The position numbers and the translations under genes are program-made. DNA of 64,000 nucleotides from Linanthus parryae. Taxonomy: Eukaryota; Streptophyta; Magnoliopsida; Ericales; Polemoniaceae. Location: positions 75,123,495-75,187,494 of the forward strand of contig JALGPY010000005.1 of the NCBI GenBank assembly GCA_023055425.1, written 5' to 3'. The notes beneath the pieces are model-generated. The model was not told the DNA's origin, made no database searches, and saw nothing but the letters and a program-made list of their open reading frames with translations. Of this stretch, positions 20,600 through 32,742 are shown piece after piece (position 1 is the first letter of the stretch; the number at the start of each line of letters is the position of its first letter).

Positions 20600-22403
20600 A
20601 GTTTGGTTGCTGGTTACAATTTTTCTTTTTCATATATTTCAAATATTTTCATATAAGACCCTATATTTTCTAAAAAAGATAAAATATTACCCATTAAGAA
20701 AACATAAATGACCACATATATATATATATATATATATATATGAAAATATCCCCTAAGTAACTATGTGGAATTTTAAATACATTTAAAAAAAGGGTGCTAA
20801 TAATTACAGCACACTAATTTATAGTTACAGCACAATAATTTGTTGTGTGACTTTTGTACCCCTGATTATTGAGTATCAAATGACATTTATGAAAGCTGAC
20901 AACTGTTTCACTTGGTCCGTTTCTTCATCTTCCCTTCATCTTCTCACCCTTAATCAAATCAGGTTCACCATTTTAACTCCACCATCGCATCAACTTCAAC
21001 ACAGCTCTCTTATCTTCTCCCCACCTGCACCAACTTCCCGTCTAAGAACCATCTATCAACGAAAATTAAATATTAGTGATGAGCAGACTTCTACATTTAA
21101 ACGATTTAAGCAAAACTCGTTTAGATCTTTTTGATGAGATTGAGAACCAGCTTCATATCTGAAATTCGCCCGACGCCAAGAATTCTTTCACCCCTCCCTA
21201 AATATTGTGATAAAACCAACCCATTAAAGATAACGTTGATGTCTTTTTTCTTCCTACACAGTGAATTTGTTCATTGATCTCTGGAAATTTTCCTCCCCAG
21301 ATGAGTTCTTCATCTCTCTCCTCACATCATTTGTCTATGCCAAACCAAACCCAATAACATAGAAAACAAAAATTAAAATTTTGATATGATCACTCGAATT
21401 CAACGCAAAATGCACGAATCACGTGCAATCAAACCCAGACATGGGCACCTCGCTGCAAATCGAGATTGAAAAGAAGTTCAGGAGGAGGAGGAGTGTGGTC
21501 TTCTCATCTGTTTCGAACTTGTGTTTTGTTATGTGTTTTGACTTAGATCTTTCAATCCCCAAACACTTACTCAGATCGAGAGGGAGTCAGTGATAGAATG
21601 ATGAATGAGGTAAAGAGATGCGGTGGAGAGAGATAGAGAGGCGGATTGCTTCTTTCGCGACATCTCAATTCCGTCCCTTTGATTAATCCTAGCTCATTAA
21701 TAAAAGTACTTTAAAATTTGTGATGCCTACATTTTTATCTAAGAAAATTATGATAACTTTCTAGTGTTAATTGTGTCCTCCTAATGATGAATCCTGGGTG
21801 TGCCCCTACTTCAGGCAACATGACCATGATGTTGTGCCAATTTATTTGATATAAAATTATTTCAATCGTTCCAAATTACATTTCATCTTTACCAAATATC
21901 TCATATAATGGATACCGATAATATGGATACCATTTTCTTACTCATTGCTTATCACACGGACGATTTACAATTACAACTATGAATTACAGAAAATCATCTT
22001 ATGCGCGATCTGATTATGTGTTGCACGTATTATGAACCCACCTTCCAAATCAAATTTTCATCTGAAACCTGCGTACGCACAGGGCATCGTCTAGTTAACA
22101 AAGTAGTGAAGTACTAACAGACTAATGGATATGTTGGGTCTGTCCAACATAAAGCAGATGCACTTGACAGTGCGGGCATTTTTTTTAGAGAAGAAAGTGA
22201 GGGCATTTGAGAACTACTGTCTTTTGCGGTTTAAAGAATGCCTAGTTAACAAAAAAAAAAAAAAAAAGTGTCACATATTTAATCAAACAATTGCCGCTAT
22301 AGTAGTCTAGTTTTTCACAAATACACAAAAAGACCATAGTATTTATTATACCAACTAATATTTTTATTCATTGAAAATCTATATAACCTCGTCTCACCAA
22401 ATT
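20600..22403. other. AT-rich intergenic region with a possible Helitron 3' end
   Basis: No gene supported. It includes a (TA)n run at about 20,718-20,743. Near 22,064-22,094 the near-palindrome CCTGCGTACGCACAGG is followed by GCATCGT and CTAG then T, the layout of a Helitron 3' terminus (hairpin, about 7-12 nt, CTRR before T). I could not find the matching TC 5' end. Confidence 0.4.
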
Positions 22404-22440
22404 AATATATATATATGTGTGTGTGTGCGCGCGCGCGCGC
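22403..22440. repeat. Compound (AT)n(GT)n(GC)n microsatellite
   Basis: An unbroken alternating purine-pyrimidine tract of nearly 40 bp moves from AT to GT to GC steps. It is followed by CCCC and a TGACTCCGCCACT motif that resembles the ends of the Mutator-like element at 49,332. Confidence 0.9.
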
Positions 22441-22681
22441 CCCTTTCACCCAAATCCTGACTCCGCCACTTTTTCCTTGTGAGTTTATCAAGTATATGCA
22501 TTATTTTCATATAGCAATTCTAAGGTCCCGTTTAGTGTCGGCTGAAATTATGAAAATAAGATGAAAAATGTAGGTGAATAATTCAGCTGAACAAAAATCA
22601 AAATCCGTTTGATATGAACTTAACCGTAAATTATTCATTTGACCCAATTGACAAAATCTAAAGAGACATATAGCCAATTAC

Positions 22682-23040
22682 TTGAATCCACCCATAATCA
22701 TGCTAATGTCTGCCATCGTTTTAGCTTTAGAAGTGGGTATTCCGAATTTGATTTTGGAAGGTGATTCGAAAGTTCTTATTCAAGAAATACAGTTACATAG
22801 TGAAAGAAGGCCACAGGTGGTTATCACTGAAGTTAAAGACATTATTGATACTATCCTTGACAAAGCGAAAGATTTTAACTAGTGCAACATTGCCACGCAC
22901 CGGATAGCTCAGTTCCACGAGGAAATGTCAACAGGTTTATCTTGGTTCGGTACTCCTCCTTCTTGGTTTGAGTCGATTATTGGATCCGATGTAATAGCTA
23001 GTGCTGGTTTTCACCTTAAGGGTTTTAATACATCATTGTT
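22682..23040 (+). pseudogene. LINE-type RNase H remnant
   Basis: The reading I-V-L-A-L-E-V-G-I-P-N-L-I-L-E-G-D-S-K-V-L resembles the middle of the RNase H domain found at the end of plant LINE ORF2 proteins. After a TAG near 22,881, H-R-I-A-Q-F and a W-F-E-S-I-I-G-S-D tail continue. Both ends are missing. It could also derive from a stand-alone RNase H-like gene. Confidence 0.5.
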
Positions 23041-23062
23041 CCAAAAAAAACATAGGAATTGA

Positions 23063-23485
23063 AATTATTTTTTCAATTTTTTTATTCCATAATTTCCAAT
23101 TCGGAGATTTTACATTGCGTTAAAACATAATTTAATATGTAGATTTTCATATCAAAATTTTACGTGTTAACAAATAGACTCGTCTAAAAGGAAGATTTTA
23201 ATCCAAATACGTGATGCCAAAAGTGCACTAAGTCCTGAACTTCGATACTCCAAAAAAAAAAAAAGAAAAATTCTGAACTTCGATATTTTTTACTTGCAAT
23301 GTGGTGGGAACGTAATGCAACTCATGAATGTTGAGACTGAAAGTTCACACATCAGCCCAAAGAAATTCCAAAAAGAACCTAAAATGACAACGGAGAGTCT
23401 CTTGGTCAGTAGGCTATTAGGTTGCTCCCTGCAGTGGTATAATGACATGGTCCTCTACAAATGTAAGGTCAGGTCCTGGGTTCTT
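23063..23485. other. Non-coding spacer
   Basis: No gene recognised. The stretch around 23,390-23,460 resembles 30,244-30,320 in direct orientation (shared CTCTTGGTCA and TATAATGACATG motifs), suggesting an old dispersed repeat. Confidence 0.4.
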
Positions 23486-23799
23486 CGTAACTAAATCACT
23501 TCTTCCTCGGCTTCTTATTTCTCTTCTTACATAGCATTAGGCAGACACACCAATCCCTCCGCCTCAGTAAGTTCTATTTTGATGTCCAACCCTATTTATC
23601 TCAGATTTACTGTCCAATCCACCTCTGGCTCTCTTTCTCAGATCTACCACCAACCACGTTCATTGAAAACTTAACTCACAACAGATAGTGTGGTATTTTA
23701 TTTTTTGGACACTTTAGTGCATTAGAAACCCGACTTTTCTCTTTAATTTGAAGAACATTTGATTTTGTTAACATGTTGAGTGTGTGAAATACGTGTGGT
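23486..23799. repeat. Dispersed repeat, left arm interrupted by the chromovirus
   Basis: Runs from ATCACTTCTTCCTCGGCTTC to the GTGGT duplication and resumes at 29,480. It matches the reverse complement of 32,855-33,262 (shared blocks GTGGTATTTT, TAGTGCATTAGAAACC and TTGATTTTGTTA). A related copy is at 56,083-56,368. It may be one terminal arm of a long-TIR element; no flanking duplication was found. Confidence 0.6.
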
Positions 23800-24312
23800 T
23801 GTCGGAACTCTGGCCTTCCGGCTAAATGTCCGACGAAGAAATTGACCGGAGGGTTGATCGGAGAGAATAAGGGAGATTGGATCTAGAGAGGGAAGAGAAA
23901 GGGGGAAAACACGGAGAAGAATTGAGGGAAAGTTGTGTAATATTTCATAATCTTTCCTAATTACAAATCCGCCTTTTATATGAAAGGGGGAGTTAAGTGC
24001 AAATATGCAAACCTACTAACTAATCTGTCCAGCTCAGCCTAATGACACGAACCAACCAATCAGAGCTCAGCTAGAGCTGACTCAGCAGCCAACAGTCATT
24101 TGTAAATGGAACGGCATCGTTCCATTTACTCATTTGAAAGCAACGGCAAAAACTAGTTGGACCGCTCAGATGAAGTGATCTAAGCTGATCCAACGGTGGC
24201 TGCTGCACCACATTACACGATCACACTTTATACTACCTTGCACTTTAGTCCCAATTACACGACCACACTTTACACTACAGTTCAATTAGGTCCTTACATC
24301 ACAACCCTGACA
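23800..24312 (-). repeat. Chromovirus 3' LTR
   Basis: 513 bp, plus-strand TGTCGGAACTC to CCCTGACA. It keeps the palindrome GGAACGGCATCGTTCC near 24,108, which is missing from the other LTR with 17 bp. A purine-rich tract on the minus strand (plus 24,313-24,326) adjoins it as polypurine tract. Confidence 0.93.
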
Positions 24313-24342
24313 AGTCCCCTGCTCTTGAAAACCAGCTTGTCC

Positions 24343-26214
24343 TCAAGCTTTGAAATTGAGAAACTGTGACTTCAGCTTGTAATAGTCTTCCCAGGTGGCC
24401 TCACTAGGAGATAGATTCAACCATTGAACCAAAACTTGGACAGTAGAAGAGCTGCCTTGTTTAGCCAATCTTCTTTCCGATATTGCCACAGGCTCTACCA
24501 AGAATTGGCCTTCTGCACCAACAACAGGTAAAGTAGGGGAAGCTGAATAGGATCCAATAGCCTTCTTGAGCTGGGAGACATGGAAGACTGGGTGGACTTT
24601 GGAGTGAGAAGAGAGGTCCAATTTGTAAGCCACTTTTCCTACCTTCATAACCACTCTGAAAGGACCATAGAACCTTGCTAAAAGCTTGTAATTGCTCATT
24701 AACTGCACAAAACTTTGTCTGTAGGGTTGCAGTTTAAGGAATACCCAATCTCCTACTCAAAATTCCCTCTCAGTCCTGTGTTTGTTGGCATAATTGGTCA
24801 TTCTTTCTTGAGCTTTAACCAGGTTGTATTTGAGTAACTGCAGCAGCTTGGTTCTATCTCTGACAAATTATCCTCTTCAGAAATCCCAGTGTTGTTTAGC
24901 TGATGAAAATTATAATGCTTAGTGGGGTTCCCATATACAGCTTCAAAGGGAGTGAGTTGTAAAGCAAAGTGGTAGTTGGTGTTATACCACCACTCAGCTA
25001 AACTCAACCACTTTACCAACTTCTTAGGTCTGTCTCCAGTCAAACACCTCAAGTACACTTCCAAACATTGGTTTAATCTTTCACTCTGCCCATCAGTCTG
25101 AGGGTGATAAGCTGTAGTGTACCTCAGTTGAGTACCCATTAGCTTGAAGAGAGTGTTCCAAAATTGACTCAAGAATATTGTGTCCCTGCCACTAACAATA
25201 GAAGCAGGCAACCCATGCAAATTGCAAATGTTGTTGAAAAATATCAGCTATCACTTCAGCACTGTAAGGATGTGATAAGGGTATAAAATGTCCATACTTA
25301 GATAGCCTATCAATAACCACCAAAATAGCAGATTTACCCTCTGAATTTGGCAAGCCCTCCACAAAATCCATAGCAATATGTTCCCAGGGTAAGTTGGGAA
25401 TTGGCAATGGCTGCGAAATACCAGGATAAGGAAGATGCTCAGCCTTCATTCTCTGACAAATATCACACTTCTGCACCCATTCTTTGACCTGCTTCTTCAA
25501 TCCTGGCCAAATGAAGAGCAACTTCACCCTTTTGTATGTACCTAAAATACCAGAATGACCACCAACACCTGTGTTATGCAGTTCCTGGATTATTTTCTCT
25601 CTTAGTGTAATGTGTTCCCTCACATAAAGCAAATTATTCATCTTGATAACCCCATCCTGCAGCTTCAAGTTTGCTTGAGAAGTAGGATCAATAGCTAGTG
25701 TTGACATCTTTTCTTTAGCCCAAACATCATCCTTGTAACTATGTTTGAGCTCCTGCATCCACTTTGGAGTAATGGTAGAAATGGCTGCACATACAACATT
25801 ATCAACTTCAGTAGAATTTGCTCTTCTAGACAGTGCATCTGCAACCTTATTCTCTTGTCCTTTTTTGTATTGTATCTCATAGTGGAGTCCTAGGAGTTTG
25901 GAGATCCACTTTTGCTGCAAGACAGTGGTGAGTTTCTGATCCAACAAAAATTTAAGACTATGATGGTCTGTTCTGATGATGAATTTGGCACCTTCAAGGT
26001 ATGTTCTCCACTTATCTACTGCCTGTACTAGAGCAAATAATTCCTTTTCATAAGTAGATATCCCTAAATTCTTAATGGATAAAGCTTTGCTGAAGTAGGC
26101 CAGGGGTCTATTCTGCTGCATCAATACAACCCCAATGCCATCATAACATGCATCGGTTTCTATCACAAATTCTTCATTGAAATTGGGAAGAGCCAAAACA
26201 GGAGAAGATGTCAT
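24343..26214 (-). pseudogene. Chromovirus RNase H, integrase and chromodomain
   Basis: From 26,214: RNase H with I-E-T-D-A-C-Y-D-G-I and E-K-E-L-F-A-L, then R-T-D-H-H-S-L. An HHCC finger (H-N-T-G, H-S-G, C-D-I-C) leads to the integrase core: Asp in A-M-D-F-V-E-G-L-P, Asp in S-G-R-D-T-I-F, Glu in Q-S-E-R-L-N. A frameshift at about 25,210 separates the first Asp from the rest, and another lies near 24,750-24,800. The C-terminal segment 24,708-24,343 has the G-P-F-R-V motif, then a chromodomain (V-L-V-Q-W, E-A-T-W-E-D) near the end. Chromodomains steer integration to marked chromatin. Confidence 0.88.
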
Positions 26215-26259
26215 TGCTAATTTGAGTTCTTCAAATGCAGGTGTAGCTTCTGTATTCCA

Positions 26260-27138
26260 CTAAAATCCACCCTTCTTCAATAAATGAGTTAGAGGTATAG
26301 CAATGATACCATAACCTCTCAAAAATCTCATATAGTAGCCAGTCAACCCCAGAAATCCTCTAAGCTCTTTCAATGTCTTTGGTGTTGGCCAATCCCTCAT
26401 TGCTTGCAGCTTCTTGGGATCAGTTTGCAATCCTTCTTTGCCGATGATATGTCCCAAGTATTCTACATCTTCCATACAAAAATAACACTTGCTTCTCTTG
26501 GCATAGAGCTGATGATGCCTCATGATGTTGAACACCTGAGTCAAATGTTGTACATGCTTCTCCATAGATGAACTGTATACTAGTATGTCATCAAGAAATA
26601 CTAATACCATCTTTCTCAAATAGTATTTGAACACTTGATTCATGAGACATTGAAAGGTGGCTGGTGCATTGGTCAATCCAAATGGCATGACTTTAAATTC
26701 ATATAACCCCTCATGAGTTCTAAATGCAGTTTTGTAGATGTCTTCTTCAGCCATTTTGAATTGGTAGTAACCTGCCATGAGGTCTAACTTAGAAAAACCA
26801 CTGCATCCTTGATTTCATCCATGAGTTCATCAATGACATGTATGGGAAACTTGTTCTTAATATTAATTGCATTCAAACCCCTGTAGTCCACACAGAATCT
26901 CCAAGACCCATCTTTTTTTAACCAACAGAATAGGAGCTGCAAATGGGCTAGTACTAGGCTGTATGGTCCCACTTTGTAGCATTTCCTTGACCATCTTTTC
27001 CATTTCATTTTTTTTTTTGCAAATAGGGGTACCTGTAAGGTCTAAGACATATTGGTTGAGACCCTTCCTGTAGGGGAATGTGATGATCCTGCACTCTTTT
27101 TGGGGGTAATTGGTTAGGTTCTGCAAAAATGTCTGCAA
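26260..27138 (-). pseudogene. Chromovirus reverse transcriptase, frameshifted
   Basis: Segments in different frames between 27,138 and 26,260 make up a gypsy RT: the F-A-A-P-I-L-L-V-K-K motif, [28 protein letters not shown], and F-L-D-D-I-L-V-Y-S with the catalytic Asp pair. Frameshifts coincide with homopolymer runs near 27,010 and 26,927, and another is near 26,784. A stop precedes 26,260, separating it from RNase H. Confidence 0.88.
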
Positions 27139-27156
27139 ATTTCTGTAATATAGGTC

Positions 27157-28976
27157 TCAGGGGGGTGGTACCTCTACCACTTCTTCTACATCTGTTACAG
27201 AGTACAACTGAGCAGTGATACCTTGAAATGGTTGCTTGTATTGTTTCTGTAAGGTATTTAAATGTACTTCAGATAGGTGTCCCTCTTTAGCACTAGCAGT
27301 AAGTGTCACTGCTCTTCCTTGGTTCTGAAAACCAAAAGCTCTCTTGTTGAAGTCTAAAGAAATAGGACTTACTTCCCTAAGCCATTGTGCTCCTAGCACC
27401 AAGTCACAACCCGCCAGGGGTAATACCCTGAGATCAGTTTGAATCTTGCACTTTTCCAGTTGTATTGTGACTTGTTGACAAACCCCAGAGCTGAAAATGA
27501 CACTTCCATCTGCCACTGATACTTGCATAGCCTTGGTGTCTTTTGGCACACAAGTAACTCTTCTTACAGTTCTTTGGTCAATGAAATTATGAGTGCTTCC
27601 AGTGTCTATTAAAATGTGCACTAGCTTACCATTTATGTAACCAGATATCCTGATTGTGTCAGTTCCAGTTTTTCCTGACATGGCATGTACTGAGATGCTG
27701 AGGTGGCTAGCATCCTCTTCAGGAAGTTCAGCTTTGATTTCTGTCATTTCTTGGCTGATTAGACATTGTTCCTCTTCTCCCAGATCCTCTTCATCATTTC
27801 CAATAAGTAGAAAAAGTGTTCTCTCATTGCATTTGTGTCCTGGAGTGTAGGCCTCATCACAGTAGAAGCACAATTTCTTGTCTCTTTTCTCTTTCATCTC
27901 AGCAGCTGATAATCTCTTAAAGGTCTTATTTCTGTTGTCATCCTTGAAGCCTAGTGTTGTGGTGGCTTTTGATCTCTCTCCAGTCATTACTGTGCTTGCG
28001 GTGGACTTGTGATTACCCCTCTTGTTGATGTGTTTTTCCAAGGACTCTACATGTTCTTCCTGTAACCTGGAAATAGCCTTGGTTTGTGACAGGGTCATGG
28101 GAAACAGCAGCTGTACAGCCATCTGCAGATCTTCTCTTAATCCACTTAGAAAGCTCTTGACAAAATACATCTCAGTAGCCCATGGAAACATTGCCTTAAT
28201 CCTTGGTCTGAGTGCCTCAGATCTGGTTTGGTATTCAGCCACAGTGGTGTGCTGAATGAGTTTGTTAAACACCCCTAAGATGTTCTCATGACCTGGTGCA
28301 TCAAATTCAATACAAACTTGCTCACAGAAGTGAGTCCATGTGATGTCCTCTAAGTGTTCAAATTCAAACCTAAACCAACATTCTGCCTCCCCTTCCACAT
28401 GAAGTGACACCATGACCAACTTTTGGAAATCTTTCATAACATATATAGTGAAGTACCTTTGCACCTTAAGAAGCCATCCTAGGGGATCAGTCCCATTGAA
28501 TTTAGGAAATTCATTTTTTGGCAAGGGGATGGATCCATGAGTGTAATTCCTAACACAATTGGTATGCTCCTCTTCAGGTAATTCTCTTTCCTTCACATTT
28601 CTGGCTTGTTCATGGCAGGTATAGGAGTTCTACTGTTGTCATTGCAAACTTCAGAATAAGCAGCGATTTTCTCTTTATCTCGCTGATTAGCTAACAGATT
28701 ATAGCAGTTCATCATACGTTTAAACTGCTCATTGAAGTTTTTCTCCATTTTTTCTAAACTTAATTCGTCTTTCAGTTTAAACTTGAATTCATGGAATTGA
28801 GTTTGTATACCTTCCTCAACTCGGGCGAATTGGACTCGCAGGCCATCTATGGTGTCGTCTAAGTCGTTGATGCGTTCTTCAAGTACTGAAACCTTTCCAT
28901 CCACCTCCATGGCTGTAAGTGCTGATTTCGAGTATTCGGCATCTAAGCGGTCCGATGTGACCAACCATGCTCTCAT
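27157..28976 (-). pseudogene. Chromovirus Gag and protease
   Basis: A coiled-coil-prone N-terminal segment (28,976-28,593) is joined by a 1-nt shift at about 28,595 to a 479-codon frame. The latter has a capsid domain (F-P-K-F-N-G-T-D-P, F-L-S-G-L-R-E-D-L), a zinc motif L-C-F-Y-C-D-E-A-Y-T-P-G-H-K-C and the protease motif L-I-D-T-G-S-T-H-N-F-I. The protease active site D-T-G is intact. The frame stops at 27,157 before RT. Confidence 0.88.
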
Positions 28977-28980
28977 ACCA
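28968..28980 (-). other. Chromovirus primer-binding site
   Basis: TGGTATGAGAGC lies three bases inside the 5' LTR on the minus strand. It matches the usual initiator-Met tRNA site TGGTATCAGAGC except for one base. Confidence 0.8.
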
Positions 28981-28983
28981 ACT

Positions 28984-29479
28984 TGTCGGAACTCTGGCCT
29001 TCCGGCTAAACGTCCGACGAAGAAATTGATCGGAGGGTTGATCGGAGAGAATGAGGGAGATCGGATCTAGAGAGGGAAGAGAAAGAGGGAAAACACAGAG
29101 AAGAATTGAGGGAAAGTTGTGTAATATTTCATAATCTTTCCTAATTACAAATCCGCCTTTTATATGAAAGGGGGAGCTAAGTGCAAATGTGAAAACCTAC
29201 TAATTGATCTGGCCAGCTCAGCCTAATGACACGAACCAACCAATCAGAGCTCAGCTAGAGCTGACTCAGTAGCCAACGGTCATTTGTAAATGGAACGACA
29301 ATGAAAGCAACGGCTAAAACTAGTTGGACGGCTCAGATGAAGTGATCTAAGCTGATCCAACTGTGGTTGCTGCACCACATTACACGACCACACTTTATAT
29401 TACCTTGCACTTTAGTCCTAATTACACGACCACACTTTACACTACAGTTCAATTAGGTCCTTACATCACAACCCTTACA
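28984..29479 (-). repeat. Chromovirus 5' LTR
   Basis: 496 bp; on the minus strand it starts TGTAAGGGTTGTG and ends CCGACA. It lacks 17 bp around a small palindrome that the other LTR keeps. GTGGT follows at 29,480-29,484. Confidence 0.93.
29157..29166 (-). promoter_or_regulatory. TATA box in the chromovirus 5' LTR
   Basis: On the minus strand CATATAAAAGGCGG is a canonical TATA box about 180 bp before the LTR end. Confidence 0.6.
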
Positions 29480-30364
29480 GTGGTTGGTTAATTATTTATT
29501 CATCCTCTATTTTGGCCGAGTATTTTGTATATGTGATTTGCTTTATACTATTTATATGCAAGTTTTTTCTCGGAAGAAAAAGAATATATGATGATTAGAG
29601 TAAATTATGGGTCTAAGTATAATTTTCGGAGAAAACTATGGGTCTAATTATGAATTATATTAGGTTCATCTTTTTATCACATGCCTTAAATAAGATTTTT
29701 GTTACCCAATGGGTTGACCTGGTGGGTGAGCTTTGGGGCTTAAAGGATTTGCTCCTCTCGGTTCAAACCCTACGACGATTAACCATTAAGCTACAGGATC
29801 TCGTGAATTTAATCGAGGTGCACACGCAAAAGTTGGCCCGAACACCACATTTATTTAGAAAAAATTGATTTTTGTTTCAAACAAACTGTGATTATATGTA
29901 CCACTCCGTCTCACTTGAAATGCACAATTTGGCTTTTTCACCCGTAACTGAATCACTTTGGACCCGGTGATTTTGGATCGTTAAACGATGTAATTTTTCG
30001 ATAATTTTTTTAGGTCTTGCAAAATAAGAGTTACTCTCCAACACTATGAATAAATTATTTAAAAATTGTAAAATTTTGCTATCCAAATTTCCGAGTCAAA
30101 ATGACCAAGTGAATAGTGTTAAAGTCCAAATGGTGCAAAAAGAGGTGGGAGAGAGAGATTACTTTTTGAAATAGCCGTTCTCTCGTCCAGAACACAAAAG
30201 TACTTGTAATCAACAGTAATATTTTGTCCAGAAAGCAAAAATGGCAATGGACTCTTGGTCAATAGACTGGTCTCTGCAGACTGCAGAGCTATAGCCCAAG
30301 TTATAATGACATGATTTATTTTACCCACCCACTACCACAACCTTATCTCAAACCCTACCCGTCT
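29480..30364. other. Non-coding, upstream of a host-like gene start
   Basis: Holds the continuation of the 23,486 repeat up to about 29,535 and anonymous AT-rich sequence. Near 30,350 an AAACCCTAC motif (telo-box, common in promoters of translation and RNA-related plant genes) precedes the GA-rich leader. Confidence 0.45.
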
Positions 30365-31280
30365 ACAGCCACTCATTTTTTACAGAAATGATAGAGAGAA
30401 GAGGAAGAGAAGAAAACTGCGAGAGAGAGAGAGAGAGAGAGCAGAGTCGCCGGTGGTAGTGAAAGACGACGGACGGGGGCGGTGGAAGACGACGGCGGCT
30501 CTGGCGTGGAAGACGGCGGCGGCGCTGGCGGTTGTAGACGACGGCAACAACGGAATTACACTCCTCCGTCGGTCTGAACAGGTGAGTACTTTCTCTCTCT
30601 CTCATCTCCTAAATCTTTCCAGTTGACTTTTATAGTCGCTCTGAGCCGGCATTTTTTTAGCACCGGTCAAATAAATTAAAGTCGTCGTCAAATAAATCAC
30701 CGGCTTAAGTGACCAATGACCCTTTTTTTTAAGAGAACCAATGACCCTCAAAGTCAATTAAAGTCAATTAGGAAGCTCTATTTGTAATTGTAATTGAACT
30801 CACATAGTTCAATTACAATTTCTCTTTGGGAAAAAAATTGTTTGCCACATTGTGGATAAAATTCCACCCAAATGAACCAATTTGTTTAACATAGTACTGC
30901 ATCGCAAAATGGAAGGATTTATAAATTTTAATTGGTTGTAGTGATCCAAAAGAGAGTTGGAAAGTGACTTGTTTATTCAGTTGAATGAATATTTTAAGTT
31001 GTTGATGTTTATTATTTTGACGACAAATAGCCAAAATTTGCTAAGCAAAACCATCCATATTTCTCCCGTGCCAATCAAGATAACATGGAAACAGAAAACT
31101 TATAGCATTTGCATTCAAACACATTCTAGCAAGAGTGTGTATTACTAAATGTCCTAAATGTTACTAAGTGATCTCATATATATATATTTTTTCTTTGTAG
31201 GTACTTCCTTAAGGCATTGAAAGCTATCTCATGCTATTGCAATGTCTTATAGCCGTGACAGCCGTTCCCAACCACCAGAG
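30365..31280 (+). pseudogene. 5' end of an unrecognised host-like gene: leader exon, intron, start-codon exon
   Basis: A GA-repeat and GGCGGC-rich leader (to 30,581) ends in CAG/GTGAGT. The intron runs 30,582-31,200 and ends TTTCTTTGTAG. Exon 2 (31,201-31,280) contains ATG 31,242 for M-S-Y-S-R-D-S-R-S-Q-P-P-E and ends GAG/GTATGC. An upstream ATG at 31,231 in another frame would compete. The Ser/Arg start would suit an RNA-binding protein, but I cannot identify it. No third exon is evident before 32,740, so it is either a truncated gene or has a long intron. Confidence 0.5.
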
Positions 31281-32742
31281 GTATGCACGCACTTATAGCT
31301 TCTCTTCTAGATTTCTAAGGTTACACTTAAGTCCCAATGTTATATTTCTAGTTTGTGGGGTGAAAAGTAGAGTTCAAATATTGGTGTGAAACATGTATTT
31401 CAGTTACTTTGTTGACTACATTGAAATCTAGATGAATTGGGAATTAGATACTCGATGGCCGCACTGAAACTAAAGTCGGATTCGACTAAAGAAATAGTTG
31501 GATTTTTCACAGTTTTTATTGGTTAGAAGAATATACCTCGTCGGAGCCCTTGTTTATTTTTTAGTGCGGCTGGTGATTGCCTGTTTGATTAATCTGAGCG
31601 AGGCTCGCAAATTTGAAGTGTTAATAATGGTTATTGTTAAGGCTACTATGGAAAAAAAGTTAGGGTTGGCACTTGGAGTTCTTATGCTGTAGATTATGTT
31701 TTGAGTATGTAGGTCGGGACTATTTTCAGGAAAAGTGGTTCTACTATTGATTATCTTTTGGTTCAAATAGATAAGGTTGGAGAGTTCGTCATGTTATCAG
31801 AGTGGTAGCCAAGACAACTTGACCTCGGGGTTATGATCTATGATTTTCAAGGTTGTTTGATTTGCATCACTCACACTATACCTTCTGTGATATTTTATTT
31901 TGGAGAACTTGCAAATGAGGGTGGATGATTGATGCATCTTTCCTTTTAATGTCACAAGGTCCTTTCTAGAACCACTGGAGGATAAGAACGGTAGAATTTG
32001 AAGCTTGATTTGAGGGACATTTTCATACTATGTTGGTTCAATGTGTCGGGGGGGGGGGGGTAAGAACGTAATTATCATGGGACTAAGATGCTTCCCAATG
32101 AGATGTTTCAGCTAAGGCAGACCTATATGATAGTTCAAGATCTAAACATAGTTTGGTTGAGTCTATTTTTATGGTGTTGAGATTGGTTTGTCTTTTATGA
32201 GGATAAGAGTTTTTTGATTCACCTACGTACTTCAGATGTTTCTATAGCCTATATCTTGGTTTGGTGTAACACGTAAGAGAGGGAGAGAGAGAGAGGGAGA
32301 TGAATAAGATTGTTTTTTCGAACTTCGATGAAATTCATCAAGTTTTGTATATTCTGACTCCTGAGAATCATAAAAAGATGAGAGATTGATGTAATGTGTG
32401 ATGTGCTCCTTCTGTTAGAAATGAGCTTGACTAGTGGTGGTCTTTGTATGGTATGGTACTGTCCAGTTACAACGACTTCACAGTGGTGAAAAAAAAGATC
32501 AACATGCTACTTCTATAAATACAATTCCCCATCTATTTGATCTAGTACGACTTACAGCAGCTGGTTTACACCCTTGAGCAAGGTAGAAATTCTCAGTTAC
32601 TATAGTAATGAATATAACTTTATGAATACACAGTTGAAAGTTTGATACTGCATCTTTCAATGGGCCTGGTGAAATTCTCATAACTACAGAAATCAACATG
32701 ACCTTCTAGGTCAGATTATCTTTTCAAATTGAGTTGAACAAT
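31281..32742. other. Intron-like or anonymous sequence
   Basis: No exon recognised. It contains a 13-G run near 32,048 and a GA-rich run near 32,278-32,302. Confidence 0.4.

Larger units (their letters stand above)
23800..29479 (-). mobile_element. Ty3/gypsy chromovirus (5.7 kb), decayed
   Basis: Two LTRs (23,800-24,312, 513 bp; 28,984-29,479, 496 bp) begin TGTCGG or end CCGACA by strand, and GTGGT flanks both sides (23,795-23,799 and 29,480-29,484). On the minus strand the order is 5' LTR, primer-binding site close to the initiator-Met pattern, gag, protease, RT, RNase H, integrase, chromodomain, polypurine tract, 3' LTR. The LTRs differ by roughly 22-25 substitutions and a 17-bp indel by eye (about 5%), much older than Tat-A. 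ORFs have several frameshifts. A Reina-like branch is plausible but not established. Confidence 0.93.

Noticed and set aside
31231..31280. Upstream ATG frame in the host-like exon as the main start
   Set aside because: It reaches only the splice site with no recognisable sequence; the ATG at 31,242 gives a Ser/Arg start. Neither is proven.
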